50,602 bases of DNA from Arthrobacter sp. (GTDB lineage Bacteria > Actinomycetota > Actinomycetes > Actinomycetales > Micrococcaceae). Each line of letters begins with the position of its first letter. Position 1 is the stretch's first letter. The position numbers and the translations under genes are program-made. Under the pieces are notes generated by a model, which saw only the letters and a list, made by a program, of their open reading frames with translations, ran no database searches and was not told the origin of the DNA. The stretch covers positions 1 to 50,602 of the forward strand of contig JAPLAM010000086.1 in the NCBI GenBank assembly GCA_026393275.1, written 5' to 3'. Positions 1 through 8,040 of this stretch are shown piece by piece.

Positions 1-24
1 CTGGTCGAGACGAGAGAAGGATGA
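1..24 (+). CDS. possible 3' end of qcrC (partial)
   Basis: The first 24 bases read in frame 1 as seven codons followed by TGA at 22-24, and the next gene is qcrA. In Actinobacteria qcrC (cytochrome c subunit of the bc1 complex) normally sits directly upstream of qcrA. The tail is too short to identify by content; this is inference from gene order only. Confidence 0.3.
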   Translation: MVETREG

Positions 25-32
25 GGCGAATT

Positions 33-1103
33 ATGGGCAACCATAGTGACGGCAGTCCGAACCACTCGGGCACCGTAGCTACGGCTGGTCAGAATGAGGT
101 GGAGAAGTTCCAGGATCCTGGAATTCCCCCGCATCGTTTGCGCCTGGCTGACACGGACCCGAGGGCCGCCAAGCGAGCGGAACGGCAGGTGGCCCTTCTG
201 TTCGGCGCCTCGGTCGTGGGCACCCTGATATTCCTGGTGGCGTACTTCGCCATCGATCTAGGACCTGACTCCTCGATCGGCACCATCCGGCTGCAGAACA
301 CCCTGCTCGGCATCGGTACTGCCTTTGCCATGCTCGGCATCGGAACCGGCATCGTGCACTGGGCCAAGGCCCTCATGCCGGACCACGAAGTATCCGAAGA
401 GCGGCACGCCATCCGTACCGAAGAGGACCGGCTGGCCGCCGTCCGGATCGTCGACGACATTGTCGAGGAAACCGGCATCAAGCGCCGTCCGCTGATCCGC
501 AACACCCTGCTGGGCGCCGTCGCGCTGGCTCCGCTGCCCGCCCTGGCGGTCTTCGGCGACCTGGGTCCGCGGCCGGACAAGACGCTGGCGCACACCATGT
601 GGGCGCCGGTGGACGGCAAGCACAAGCGACTCACCCGCGACCCCGATGGCACTCCCATCAAGGCAGCGGACGTCACCATCGGCTCTGCTTTCCACGTGAT
701 TCCGGAAGGCCTCAACGAGCTGCAAGAAGGCAAACTGAACGAGAAGGCCAAATCGGTCGTCCTGCTCATGCGCCTGAACCCGGACTCCCTCAACCCGTCC
801 GCGGGCCGGGAGGACTGGAGCTACAACGGCATCGTTGCCTACTCCAAGATCTGCACCCACGTTGGTTGCCCTGTTGCGTTGTACGAGCAGCAGACCCACC
901 ACCTGCTGTGCCCGTGCCACCAGTCAACCTTCGACCTGACCCAGGAATGCAAGGTTATCTTTGGCCCGGCCAGCCGTCCGCTCCCGCAGTTGCCCATCGC
1001 CGTTGACGACCAGGGTTACCTTTACGCTACGAGCGACTTCAAAGAACCTGTCGGACCTAGCTACTGGGAGCGTGATGAGCATGAGCGCGACATCAACAGC
1101 TGA
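33..1103 (+). CDS. qcrA: cytochrome bc1 complex Rieske iron-sulfur subunit QcrA
   Basis: Rieske [2Fe-2S] subunit of the actinobacterial menaquinol:cytochrome c oxidoreductase, which passes electrons from menaquinol to the diheme cytochrome c subunit. About 356 aa. Three hydrophobic segments lie in the N-terminal half, as usual for actinobacterial QcrA (most other Rieske proteins have one). Cluster-binding motifs CTHVGC (about residue 274) and CPCHQSTFD (about residue 293) supply two Cys and two His, plus the disulfide cysteines. An in-frame ATG also exists at 21, but the GAGAAGG there abuts it. ATG 33 has GGATGAGG about 6 nt upstream, so I prefer 33. The 3' end overlaps the qcrB start by about 29 bp, so the two are translationally coupled. 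Confidence 0.95.
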   Translation: MGNHSDGSPNHSGTVATAGQNEVEKFQDPGIPPHRLRLADTDPRAAKRAERQVALLFGASVVGTLIFLVAYFAIDLGPDSSIGTIRLQNTLLGIGTAFAMLGIGTGIVHWAKALMPDHEVSEERHAIRTEEDRLAAVRIVDDIVEETGIKRRPLIRNTLLGAVALAPLPALAVFGDLGPRPDKTLAHTMWAPVDGKHKRLTRDPDGTPIKAADVTIGSAFHVIPEGLNELQEGKLNEKAKSVVLLMRLNPDSLNPSAGREDWSYNGIVAYSKICTHVGCPVALYEQQTHHLLCPCHQSTFDLTQECKVIFGPASRPLPQLPIAVDDQGYLYATSDFKEPVGPSYWERDEHERDINS

Positions 1104-2760
1104 CACCCCCACTTTCGTCGCCAAGACCAAGGGCGGCCGCATTACCGATTTCGTTGACCAGCGCGTCGGCGGATCCGGGATTCTTCGGGAATTCGGCCGC
1201 AAGGTCTTCCCCGACCACTGGTCCTTCATGTTCGGCGAGGTGGCGCTGTACTCCTTCGTCATCCTGCTGCTCTCCGGCACCTTCCTGACGTTCTTCTTCG
1301 ACCCGTCGATGGCCGAAACCCACTACCAGGGTTCTTACCTTCCGCTGAACAACGTCGAAATGTCGGTGGCCTACAACTCGTCGCTGAACATCTCCTTCGA
1401 TATCCGTGGCGGCCTGTTCATGCGCCAGGTCCACCACTGGTCGGCCCTGCTGTTCGTCGCCTCGGTGAGCGTGCACATGCTGCGCGTCTTCTTCACCGGC
1501 GCCTTCCGCAAGCCCCGCGAAATGAACTGGGTGGTGGGCAGCGTCCTGCTGATCCTGGCCATGGCCGCAGGCTTCACCGGCTACTCGCTCCCCGATGACC
1601 TGCTCTCCGGCAACGGCCTGCGCATCATTGACGGCGTGATCAAGTCCATCCCGGTCATCGGCACGTACATCTCGTTCTTCCTGTTCGGCGGAGAATTCCC
1701 CGGCACCGCCATCATCGGGCGGCTGTACATGCTCCACATCCTGCTGGTCCCCGCTCTCATCCTGCTGATGATCGCCGCGCACCTGTTCATGGTGGTCGTG
1801 CACAAGCACACCCAGTACCCCGGCCCCGGACGCAACGACGGCAACGTCGTCGGCTACCCCCTCGGCCCGGTTTACGCGGCGAAAGCCGGCGGGTTCTTCT
1901 TCATCGTGTTCGGTGTCATCGCGCTGATGGCCGGGTTCTTCACCATCAACCCGATCTGGAACTACGGTCCCTACGACCCCTCCCCTGTCTCGGCCGGTAC
2001 CCAGCCTGACTGGTACATCGGCTTCGTCGACGGCGCGCTGCGCCTGATGCCGGGCACCTTCGGGAACTGGCACGTCGAGCAGATCTGGTTCGGGCACATG
2101 TTCAGCTTCAATGTGTTGCTGCCGGCACTGGTCCCCGCGGGGATCCTGTTCACCGTGATGTTCACCTACCCGTGGATCGAACGCTGGATCACCAAGGACG
2201 ACCGCGAGCACCACGTCCTGGACCGTCCCCGCAATGCCCCGACCCGGACGGGCATCGGCGTCGCCGGTTTCGTTTGGTACTGCGTAATGTGGGCCGCCGC
2301 GAGTTCGGACCTCATCGCCACGCACTTCCACGTGTCTTTGAACGACGTCACGTACTGGCTGCGCGCGCTGTTCTTCATCGGCCCGATCATCGGCTTCATC
2401 GTTGCGAAGCGGGTCGCACTGGCCCTGCAGCGCAAGGACCGCGAGATTGCCCTGCACGGCCGCGAAACCGGCCGGATCGTCCGACTGCCGCACGGCGAGT
2501 TCATCGAGGTTCACGCCCCGCTGGACGAGTACAAGCGCTACAAGCTGGTCGGCTTCGAATCTCCGACCGTGCTCCCGGCCCAGCCGAACAGCAACGGCGT
2601 CGTCGACGCCACGGAGAAGCGTCGTGCGATGCTCTCCAAATGGTTCTTCGAGGACCGGGTCGCCCCGGCAACCCCGTCCGAGCTCGCGGCGGCCCACGGC
2701 CACCACGGCGAGCACGAGGCCATCGACACGGCTGCGGAGCAGAAGAGCCTCAGCCACTAA
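1075..2760 (+). CDS. qcrB: cytochrome bc1 complex cytochrome b subunit QcrB
   Basis: Cytochrome b of the bc1 complex, carrying both b hemes and the quinol sites in the membrane; about 561 aa. Visible features: many transmembrane helices, the heme-ligand helices with VHHW...HMLRVF and a later helix ending in VVVHKHTQYPG, and PDWYIGF, the actinobacterial form of the Qo-site PEWY motif. A soluble C-terminal extension of about 130 residues rich in charged residues is typical of actinobacterial QcrB. The start is ATG 1075 or ATG 1081, with GGGAG at 1066-1070. Either start lies inside qcrA, indicating coupling. The frame stays open upstream to 961, but that part is qcrA in another frame. Followed by a strong terminator. 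Confidence 0.95.
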   Translation: MSMSATSTADTPTFVAKTKGGRITDFVDQRVGGSGILREFGRKVFPDHWSFMFGEVALYSFVILLLSGTFLTFFFDPSMAETHYQGSYLPLNNVEMSVAYNSSLNISFDIRGGLFMRQVHHWSALLFVASVSVHMLRVFFTGAFRKPREMNWVVGSVLLILAMAAGFTGYSLPDDLLSGNGLRIIDGVIKSIPVIGTYISFFLFGGEFPGTAIIGRLYMLHILLVPALILLMIAAHLFMVVVHKHTQYPGPGRNDGNVVGYPLGPVYAAKAGGFFFIVFGVIALMAGFFTINPIWNYGPYDPSPVSAGTQPDWYIGFVDGALRLMPGTFGNWHVEQIWFGHMFSFNVLLPALVPAGILFTVMFTYPWIERWITKDDREHHVLDRPRNAPTRTGIGVAGFVWYCVMWAAASSDLIATHFHVSLNDVTYWLRALFFIGPIIGFIVAKRVALALQRKDREIALHGRETGRIVRLPHGEFIEVHAPLDEYKRYKLVGFESPTVLPAQPNSNGVVDATEKRRAMLSKWFFEDRVAPATPSELAAAHGHHGEHEAIDTAAEQKSLSH

Positions 2761-2780
2761 GCACCGCCAGAGACACCAGA

Positions 2781-2811
2781 AAGGCCCGGTCCATCAGGAC
2801 CGGGCCTTTTT
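2781..2811 (+). terminator. intrinsic terminator of the qcr operon
   Basis: Perfect 12-bp stem (2781-2792 with 2797-2808), ATCA loop, then a T run at 2807-2811. It lies 20 bp after the qcrB stop and before the convergent dasR-like gene. Confidence 0.92.
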
Positions 2812-2823
2812 GTGCACTGCTGT

Positions 2824-3612
2824 CTAGGGGCGGTAGCCCGTGGCGTAGTTGCGCGTCGGCCGGACACCCGGCCGCTGTAGGGGCACCCACAGTTTGTAGC
2901 GGTCCGCGCGGTAGTAGGACACGGAGTAGTCCACCATAGCCCGGGCCACGAACGCGTGCCGCTGGATCTTCAGGAGCGGCGATCCGACCTCCACGTTCAG
3001 CAGGCGGGCCGTAGACGGCGAGGCCGCCGTCGCCTCGATCATGTCCTCGCCCCACTCCATCACGAGGCCGTACCGCTCGCTCAGCACGTTGTAGAGCGAC
3101 GTCGGCGGCTCGCCGTCGAGCAGTCCGGGCACGCGGTGGGCGGGGATGAAGTTTTCGTCGACGCTCATGGGCTCGTTGTCGGCGAGCAGGAGCCTTCGGA
3201 ACCGGACCAGCTGGGTGCCCTCTTCGAGTTGAAGCTCCCGGGCCAGGAAGGCACTGGCGTTGATCTGTTCGAAGCTGAGCACCTTGGCCGCCGGGACCAT
3301 GCCACGGCGCTGCATTTCCTCGCTGTAGGAGGTCAGCTTGACCTGCAGGTCCAGCTTGGGCTTGCGCACGAACGTGCCAAGGCCGACGACGCGCTCGATC
3401 ACCTCTTCGCCGACGAGCGCGTCGATGGCCTGGCGAACGGTCATCCGGGCCAGGCCGAACCTGTCGGAGAGATCCCGTTCGGAGGGAAGCGCCGACCCGG
3501 GCGGGCAGGAGCTGGCGATGTGCGCGCGGAGGATCTCTCGGAGCTGGACGTAGATGGGGACGCCGCTGTGCCGGTCAATCTCGCCGACTATACGGGCCGC
3601 GTTAGATCCCAC
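2824..3612 (-). CDS. dasR: GntR/HutC-family transcriptional regulator, DasR-like
   Basis: 262-aa repressor. The N-terminal winged helix (about residues 15-80) has the GntR signature SALPSERDLSDRFGLARMT followed by VRQAIDAL. A C-terminal UTRA effector domain (about 95-245) contains the conserved PMSVDENFIP-type strand and the final DYSVSYYRADRYKL segment. In Streptomyces, DasR binds glucosamine-6-phosphate-type ligands and controls PTS and chitin/GlcNAc genes. Here the gene is divergent from ptsH, and two dre-like palindromes lie in the gap, which is my main reason for the DasR assignment. The start is GTG 3612. No purine-rich ribosome-binding site precedes it, so the exact start or a leaderless mRNA is uncertain. 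The ligand is inferred; NagR/YvoA-like is an equivalent description. Confidence 0.82.
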   Translation of the reverse strand: MGSNAARIVGEIDRHSGVPIYVQLREILRAHIASSCPPGSALPSERDLSDRFGLARMTVRQAIDALVGEEVIERVVGLGTFVRKPKLDLQVKLTSYSEEMQRRGMVPAAKVLSFEQINASAFLARELQLEEGTQLVRFRRLLLADNEPMSVDENFIPAHRVPGLLDGEPPTSLYNVLSERYGLVMEWGEDMIEATAASPSTARLLNVEVGSPLLKIQRHAFVARAMVDYSVSYYRADRYKLWVPLQRPGVRPTRNYATGYRP

Positions 3613-3627
3613 GGGGAGGCCTGCCGA

Positions 3628-3643
3628 AGTGGTTCATACCTCA
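3628..3643. promoter_or_regulatory. dre-like operator, weaker copy
   Basis: AGTGGTTCATACCTCA matches the Streptomyces DasR element ASTGGTCTAGACCAST at 11 of 16 positions, keeping the TGGTNNNNACC core. It sits 16 bp upstream of the regulator's GTG start, where it would cover the promoter or start site (autoregulation). Confidence 0.55.
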
Positions 3644-3663
3644 AGCGTAGGTCACATTGCCCT

Positions 3664-3677
3664 CAGGTCTAGACCGC
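3664..3677. promoter_or_regulatory. dre-like operator, strong copy
   Basis: Contains the perfect 10-bp palindrome GGTCTAGACC (3666-3675), the core of the DasR-responsive element; the surrounding 16 bp match the element at 13 positions. It is located in the divergent dasR/ptsH gap, about 140 bp upstream of ptsH. Confidence 0.75.
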
Positions 3678-3817
3678 TCGCCGGTCCGGGTTCGCCCGCC
3701 GCTCCTCCCCCGGCTACGCTGGGAAGGCCCTAAACGGCGGCCGGAGCGGCACGCCGCACGGCCCACCTCCAGCACACACTGCCGGCTCCCCCGGCGCCGG
3801 AAACTCAAGGAGTTCAG

Positions 3818-4108
3818 TTGCCAGCACGCAAGGCGGTCGTCCAGGCCTCGATTGGACTGCACGCCCGCCCGGCGGCGGCCTTTGTCCGCGCCGTGACGCA
3901 GAGCGGACTACCCGTCACGATCAGCAAGGCCGGCCGGCCGGGCGTGGATGCACGCTCCCTGCTGGAGGTCATGACCGAGGACTTTTCCTGCGGGTGCGAA
4001 GTGGAACTGGCTGTCCGCCCCGACGCCGTCCCGGCAGGCTCCAGCCCCGCAGCGGCTGAGCGCGTCCTTGCGGAGCTGTGTGCCCTGCTGGAGTCGCAGT
4101 CGGGCTGA
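3818..4108 (+). CDS. ptsH: phosphocarrier protein HPr
   Basis: HPr of the sugar phosphotransferase system accepts phosphate from EI on His15 and passes it to EIIA domains in the cytoplasm. 96 aa. The active-site motif GLHARPA places His at residue 15 when the TTG at 3818 is used as start. AAGGAG at 3807-3812 sits 5 nt upstream and supports this unusual start. The Ser46 region reads RSLLEVM, keeping a Ser in the regulatory position. The C-terminal helix is slightly longer than in the classic 85-90 aa HPr. It is divergent from the dasR-like gene with dre-like sites between, so PTS flux is probably repressed by that regulator. No ptsI or EII gene is in the window. Confidence 0.93.
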   Translation: MPARKAVVQASIGLHARPAAAFVRAVTQSGLPVTISKAGRPGVDARSLLEVMTEDFSCGCEVELAVRPDAVPAGSSPAAAERVLAELCALLESQSG

Positions 4109-4140
4109 CCCGAACACCGGTACGCGGACAGCGCCTGGCG

Positions 4141-4170
4141 CGGCACGGCACGGCACGGCACGGCACGGCA
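4141..4170. repeat. pentanucleotide tandem repeat, (CGGCA)x6
   Basis: Six uninterrupted copies of CGGCA, just downstream of the ptsH stop. Non-coding position. Repeats of this kind can change length by slippage. Confidence 0.9.
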
Positions 4171-4186
4171 CCGCAGCACACGCAAA

Positions 4187-4224
4187 CGACGGCGGGCCCC
4201 ACCAAATGGTGGGGCCCGCCGTCG
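4187..4224. terminator. bidirectional terminator between ptsH and ctaF
   Basis: Perfect 18-bp inverted repeat (4187-4204 with 4207-4224) around AA, between the converging ends of ptsH and ctaF. There is no strong T tract on either side, but the position and stem strength fit a shared terminator. Confidence 0.75.
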
Positions 4225-4241
4225 TCGATTCATTGCAACTG

Positions 4242-4643
4242 CTAGTGCGCGTGGTCTCCGCGGCTGTATTCGTAGACCCAGCCAATCAGCGCGACGATAG
4301 CAAGGCCACCGGCGATGAAGGTGATCCAAAAGCCGATTGCAATCCCCAGGAAACCACCGGCGCAGGCCAGGCCGAGGACCAGAGGCCACCAGCTCCAGGG
4401 GCTGAAGTGGCCCTGCTCACCGGCACCCTCATGGATCTCCGCATCGCTGCGGTCCTCCGGGCGCATGCCCACGCGTCGACCGGTGAAGCCCAGGTAGGCG
4501 CCCACCATGCCGGCCAGGCCGCCGAGCAGCAGCACCCCAAGGATGCCGACCCACTCAGACCAGTGCGTCAGGAATCCGTAGATGACTGAGACCGGGATGA
4601 AGAAGAAGACTCCGAGTCCAAAAATCCGTGATTCGATCTTCAC
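4242..4643 (-). CDS. ctaF: cytochrome c oxidase subunit 4, actinobacterial type (CtaF)
   Basis: Small membrane subunit of the actinobacterial aa3 oxidase. 133 aa with four hydrophobic segments: two near the N-terminus ([14 protein letters not shown] and [23 protein letters not shown]) and two near the C-terminus. A charged middle loop contains [20 protein letters not shown], and the [11 protein letters not shown] segment is characteristic of this family. It has no known catalytic residues; its role is assembly and stability of the bc1-aa3 supercomplex. Its ATG overlaps the ctaD stop by 4 bp, so it is the last gene of ctaC-ctaD-ctaF. Confidence 0.92.
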   Translation of the reverse strand: MKIESRIFGLGVFFFIPVSVIYGFLTHWSEWVGILGVLLLGGLAGMVGAYLGFTGRRVGMRPEDRSDAEIHEGAGEQGHFSPWSWWPLVLGLACAGGFLGIAIGFWITFIAGGLAIVALIGWVYEYSRGDHAH

Positions 4644-6364
4644 AGCGCTTGATCCTTCTGGTCGGCGTTACCGAGCGTTGCTGCCGCCGGGGCAGGCGAG
4701 GCGGCGGTGTAGTGCTGGGCGAGCTCGGGGTGGTGGAGGTCCAGGGCAGGACGCTCCGAGCGGATCCGCGGCAGCGAGGTGAAGTTGTGCCGCGGCGGCG
4801 GGCAGGACGTCGCCCATTCGAGCGAGGCCCCGAAGCCCCACGGGTCATCGACCATGATCTTCTGGTCGCTGCGCCAGGTGATGTACACGTTCCAGAAGAA
4901 CGGGATCAGCGAGGCGCCCAACAGGAACGACGCGTAGGTCGAGAACTGGTTCATCCAGGTGAAGTTGTCCTGCGGCATGTAGTCCGCGTAGCGGCGGGGC
5001 ATGCCCTCGACGCCGAGCCAGTGCTGAATGAGGAAGGTGCCGTGGAAGCCCAGGAACAGCATCCAGAAGTGGATCTTGCCGAGCCGCTCGTTGAGCATCT
5101 TGCCGGTCCACTTGGGCCACCAGAAATAGAAGCCGGCGAACATCGCGAACACCACGGTGCCGAAGACCACGTAGTGGAAGTGCGCCACCACGAAGTAGGA
5201 GTCGGAGACGTGGAAGTCGAGCGGCGGTGAGGCCAGGATGATGCCGGTCAGGCCGCCGAAGAGGAACGTCACCAGGAAGCCGATGCTCCACAGCATCGGG
5301 GTTTCGAAGGTGATGGAACCCCTCCACATGGTGCCGATCCAGTTGAAGAACTTCACGCCGGTGGGAACCGCGATCAGCATCGTCATGAAGGAGAAGAACG
5401 GCAGCAGGACCGATCCGGTGACGTACATGTGGTGTGCCCACACCGTTACGGAAAGGGCGGCGATGGAGATCGTCGCGTAGACAATGCCCTTGTAGCCGAA
5501 GATCGGCTTGCGGCTGAACACGGGGAAGATCTCTGAGACGATGCCGAAGAACGGCAGCGCAATAATGTAAACCTCGGGGTGGCCGAAGAACCAGAAGAGG
5601 TGCTGCCAGAGCACGGCTCCGCCGTTCTCGGGGTCAAAGATGTGCGCGCCGAAGCGGCGGTCCGCGCCGAGGGCGAACAGTGCGGCGGCCAGCGGCGGGA
5701 AGGCCATGAGCACCAGGATGGAGGTGACCAGTGCGTTCCAGGTGAAGATCGGCATCCGCCACATGGTCATGCCCGGGGCACGCATGCAGATGATGGTGGT
5801 GATGAAGTTGACGGCACCAAGGATGGTGCCGAAACCGGAGAGCGCCAGGCCGAAGACCCAGAGGTCCCCGCCGATTCCGGGGCTGAACGTCGTGTTCGAC
5901 AGCGGCGCGTACGCGAACCAGCCGAACGACGCCGCACCCTGCGGGGTGATGAAGCCGGAGACGGCGATCGTGGAGCCGAAGAGGAAGAACCAGAACGCCA
6001 GTGCATTCAGCCGCGGGAAGGCGACGTCGGGGGCACCGATCTGCAGCGGCATCATCACGTTGGTGAAGCCGGCGAACAGGGGCGTTGCGAACATCAGCAG
6101 CATGACGGTGCCGTGCATCGTGAAGAGCTGGTTGTACTGCTCTTTGGTCTGCAGGATCTGCATACCGGGTTCGAAGAGCTCGGCCCGGATCAGCAGGGCC
6201 ATGACACCGCCGAAGCAGAAGAACACGAAGGACGCGATCAGGTACATGAACCCGATGGTCTTGTGGTCGGTCGAAGTGATCCAGTTGACGACGATGCGTC
6301 CCTTGGATTTGGGTACTACGGGAGCCTCAAGGGTCCCTGAGGGCTGAGAGTAGGTTGTTGCCAC
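4640..6364 (-). CDS. ctaD: cytochrome c oxidase subunit I (CtaD)
   Basis: Catalytic subunit of the aa3-type heme-copper oxidase; reduces O2 to water and pumps protons. 574 aa, about twelve helices. Metal ligands are visible: His84 (FTMHGTV, low-spin heme a), His262 with the cross-linked Tyr in [14 protein letters not shown], His311/His312 in WAHHMYV (CuB), and HFH at 395-397 (heme a3 and heme a). The start is GTG 6364 with AAGGGGAG about 7 nt upstream. It lies 12 bp after ctaC and overlaps ctaF by 4 bp, forming one operon. The C-terminal tail of about 60 residues is Pro/Arg/Ala rich and variable, as in relatives. Confidence 0.97.
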   Translation of the reverse strand: MATTYSQPSGTLEAPVVPKSKGRIVVNWITSTDHKTIGFMYLIASFVFFCFGGVMALLIRAELFEPGMQILQTKEQYNQLFTMHGTVMLLMFATPLFAGFTNVMMPLQIGAPDVAFPRLNALAFWFFLFGSTIAVSGFITPQGAASFGWFAYAPLSNTTFSPGIGGDLWVFGLALSGFGTILGAVNFITTIICMRAPGMTMWRMPIFTWNALVTSILVLMAFPPLAAALFALGADRRFGAHIFDPENGGAVLWQHLFWFFGHPEVYIIALPFFGIVSEIFPVFSRKPIFGYKGIVYATISIAALSVTVWAHHMYVTGSVLLPFFSFMTMLIAVPTGVKFFNWIGTMWRGSITFETPMLWSIGFLVTFLFGGLTGIILASPPLDFHVSDSYFVVAHFHYVVFGTVVFAMFAGFYFWWPKWTGKMLNERLGKIHFWMLFLGFHGTFLIQHWLGVEGMPRRYADYMPQDNFTWMNQFSTYASFLLGASLIPFFWNVYITWRSDQKIMVDDPWGFGASLEWATSCPPPRHNFTSLPRIRSERPALDLHHPELAQHYTAASPAPAAATLGNADQKDQAL

Positions 6365-6376
6365 GTCGCGCTCCCC

Positions 6377-7255
6377 TTACTTAGTCTCGGTCGGGGTCGG
6401 GGCCGGGTTGCGGTCGTACTCATCGCCGAGCAGTCCGGTGTTGCCGCTTTGGCGCAGTTGGTCCATGTGCGACTTGAATTCCGAGTCGGAGACGACCTTC
6501 ACACGGAACAGCATTTCGGAGTGGTACTCACCGCAGAGTTCGGCGCACTTGCCGTCGTAGGTCCCCTCCTTGGTGGGGGTGAACCGGATGTAGTTGGTCT
6601 TGCCCGGGATCATGTCGCGCTTCTGCAGGAAGGCGGGAACCCAGAATGAGTGGATGACGTCGCGGGAGTTGAGCTCCACGTCCACCGACTTGTTGACCGG
6701 CAGGTACAGCGTGGGCAGCTTTTCCTTGTCCACGTCGTTGCCGGTGAGGTGCGCCTGAACGCCTGCCTCGTGGACGTCGTCGGTGATGACGGCGCCCTTC
6801 TTGTAGTTGAAGTCCCAGGCCCACTGCTTGCCGCGGACGTCGACGACGACGTCGGCCGGCTGGTCGCGGTTGTCGATCGCCTGCTGGTCGCGGTCGGTGA
6901 AGTAGAAGAAGACCAGGACCATGAATACCGGGATCGTCAGGTAGAAGACCTCGAGCGGCAGGTTAAAGCTGTTCTGGCGGGGGAAACCCACGGTGCCCTT
7001 GCGCCGCCGGTAAGCGACGATGCACCAGATCATCAAACCCCAGGTAATAATGCCGACGACCAGCGCGGCAATCCATGAGTTGACCCAGAGGTCCATGATG
7101 CGGTCAGTGTGGTTGGTGGTGCCACGCTCAGTGGGCAGCCACCCTTTCTGTACCTCTGGTGAACATCCAGTCAAAGCCAACGCGCCGGCTAGTGCCAAGC
7201 CAGTGATCGTAGTGATCTGTTTGCGTCGGCTGCCGGTTCGGTTCTGCGAACTCAC
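6377..7255 (-). CDS. ctaC: cytochrome c oxidase subunit II (CtaC)
   Basis: CuA-bearing subunit that takes electrons from the bc1 cytochrome c and hands them to CtaD. 292 aa. It begins with a lipoprotein-type signal (lipobox ALTGC, Cys31), followed by two transmembrane helices (about 55-80 and 100-120) and an extracytoplasmic cupredoxin domain. The CuA motif CAELCGEYHSEM is intact, with upstream His in VIHSFWVP. The start is GTG 7255 with AGGAAGGG about 6 nt upstream. First gene of ctaC-ctaD-ctaF. The roughly 170 bp between it and the erpA terminator must hold the operon promoter; I could not pick a convincing -35/-10 pair there. Confidence 0.97.
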   Translation of the reverse strand: MSSQNRTGSRRKQITTITGLALAGALALTGCSPEVQKGWLPTERGTTNHTDRIMDLWVNSWIAALVVGIITWGLMIWCIVAYRRRKGTVGFPRQNSFNLPLEVFYLTIPVFMVLVFFYFTDRDQQAIDNRDQPADVVVDVRGKQWAWDFNYKKGAVITDDVHEAGVQAHLTGNDVDKEKLPTLYLPVNKSVDVELNSRDVIHSFWVPAFLQKRDMIPGKTNYIRFTPTKEGTYDGKCAELCGEYHSEMLFRVKVVSDSEFKSHMDQLRQSGNTGLLGDEYDRNPAPTPTETK

Positions 7256-7423
7256 AGACGGCCCTTCCTACTTGTTGCTGTCGCCCGCCGCCGTAGCGTT
7301 CCGGGCACACTAAAAGTTTTACTACTCGGTGTAGAGCTTACCGCTCCCCGCGAGTTTTCGCCCACATGTCCACGCCGTGCGTCGCCGGCGTTTTGCGCGG
7401 TCCCGTCGACCGCCCTAGACGGC

Positions 7424-7454
7424 ACTAAGGCCGGGCTGATAGCCCGGCCTTAGT
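7424..7454. terminator. terminator downstream of erpA
   Basis: Perfect 14-bp inverted repeat (7424-7437 with 7441-7454) with a GAT loop, 3 bp after the erpA stop. It has no long T tract. It separates erpA from the ctaC promoter region. Confidence 0.75.
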
Positions 7455-7456
7455 CC

Positions 7457-7846
7457 TTAGTGGAACGAATCCCCACAAGCGCAGGATCCGCCTGCATTCG
7501 GGTTGTCAATGGTGAAGCCCTGCTTCGAGATGGTGTCCTCGAAGTCGATGCTGGCACCGCTCAGATACGGGACGCTCATCTTGTCGACGACCACCTCGAC
7601 GCCGTCGTAGTCGCGTACGGCGTCGCCCTCGAGGAGCCGTTCGTCGAAGTACAGCTGGTAGATCAGTCCGGAGCACCCGCCCGGCTGCACGGCCACGCGG
7701 AGACGAAGGTCAGTGCGGCCCTCCTGTTCCAGCAGGCTGCGGACCTTGCCGGCTGCGACGTCGGTCAGCTGGACCTCGTGGCTGGCCAGCTCCTGGTCCG
7801 CCTGGACGGCGGTGTCGGCGCTGTTTTCATTGGTTGTAGTGCTCAT
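7457..7846 (-). CDS. erpA: iron-sulfur cluster insertion protein, HesB/IscA family (ErpA-like)
   Basis: 129-aa A-type carrier that receives Fe-S clusters and inserts them into target proteins. The three conserved cysteines are present: one in PGGCSGLIYQLYF (about residue 58) and two in the C-terminal SCACGDSFH. ATG 7846 has AGAAGG 7 nt upstream. It is a single gene next to oxidase and bc1 genes whose Rieske protein needs Fe-S clusters; the functional link is inference. A paired repeat about 75 bp upstream may be regulatory. Confidence 0.93.
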   Translation of the reverse strand: MSTTTNENSADTAVQADQELASHEVQLTDVAAGKVRSLLEQEGRTDLRLRVAVQPGGCSGLIYQLYFDERLLEGDAVRDYDGVEVVVDKMSVPYLSGASIDFEDTISKQGFTIDNPNAGGSCACGDSFH

Positions 7847-7916
7847 GGCCTACCTTCTAACGACGGTCGTGGCGGCCCCGCCTGCGCGGCGCCCGCCCCT
7901 ACTTAACGGTATGGGC

Positions 7917-7954
7917 TATAGCTACATGCTACGTCGATCAGCGGTGTAGCTCTA
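7917..7954. repeat. inverted repeat upstream of erpA
   Basis: TATAGCTACA (7917-7926) and TGTAGCTCTA (7945-7954) are inverted repeats matching at 9 of 10 positions, 18 nt apart. It lies about 70-110 bp upstream of erpA and could be an operator or a leader hairpin. Confidence 0.4.
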
Positions 7955-8040
7955 ACTCCTGACGTAACCGTCAATACCGGCTGGATGTTCCCCGGGAACG
8001 CACACGCGGCGGAGCCGCAGCAGCAGCAGGTGCGGCCGGC

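Noticed and set aside
2172..2939. Plus-strand frame overlapping the end of qcrB and the terminator
   Set aside because: It crosses a strong terminator and the convergent regulator gene and has no domain.
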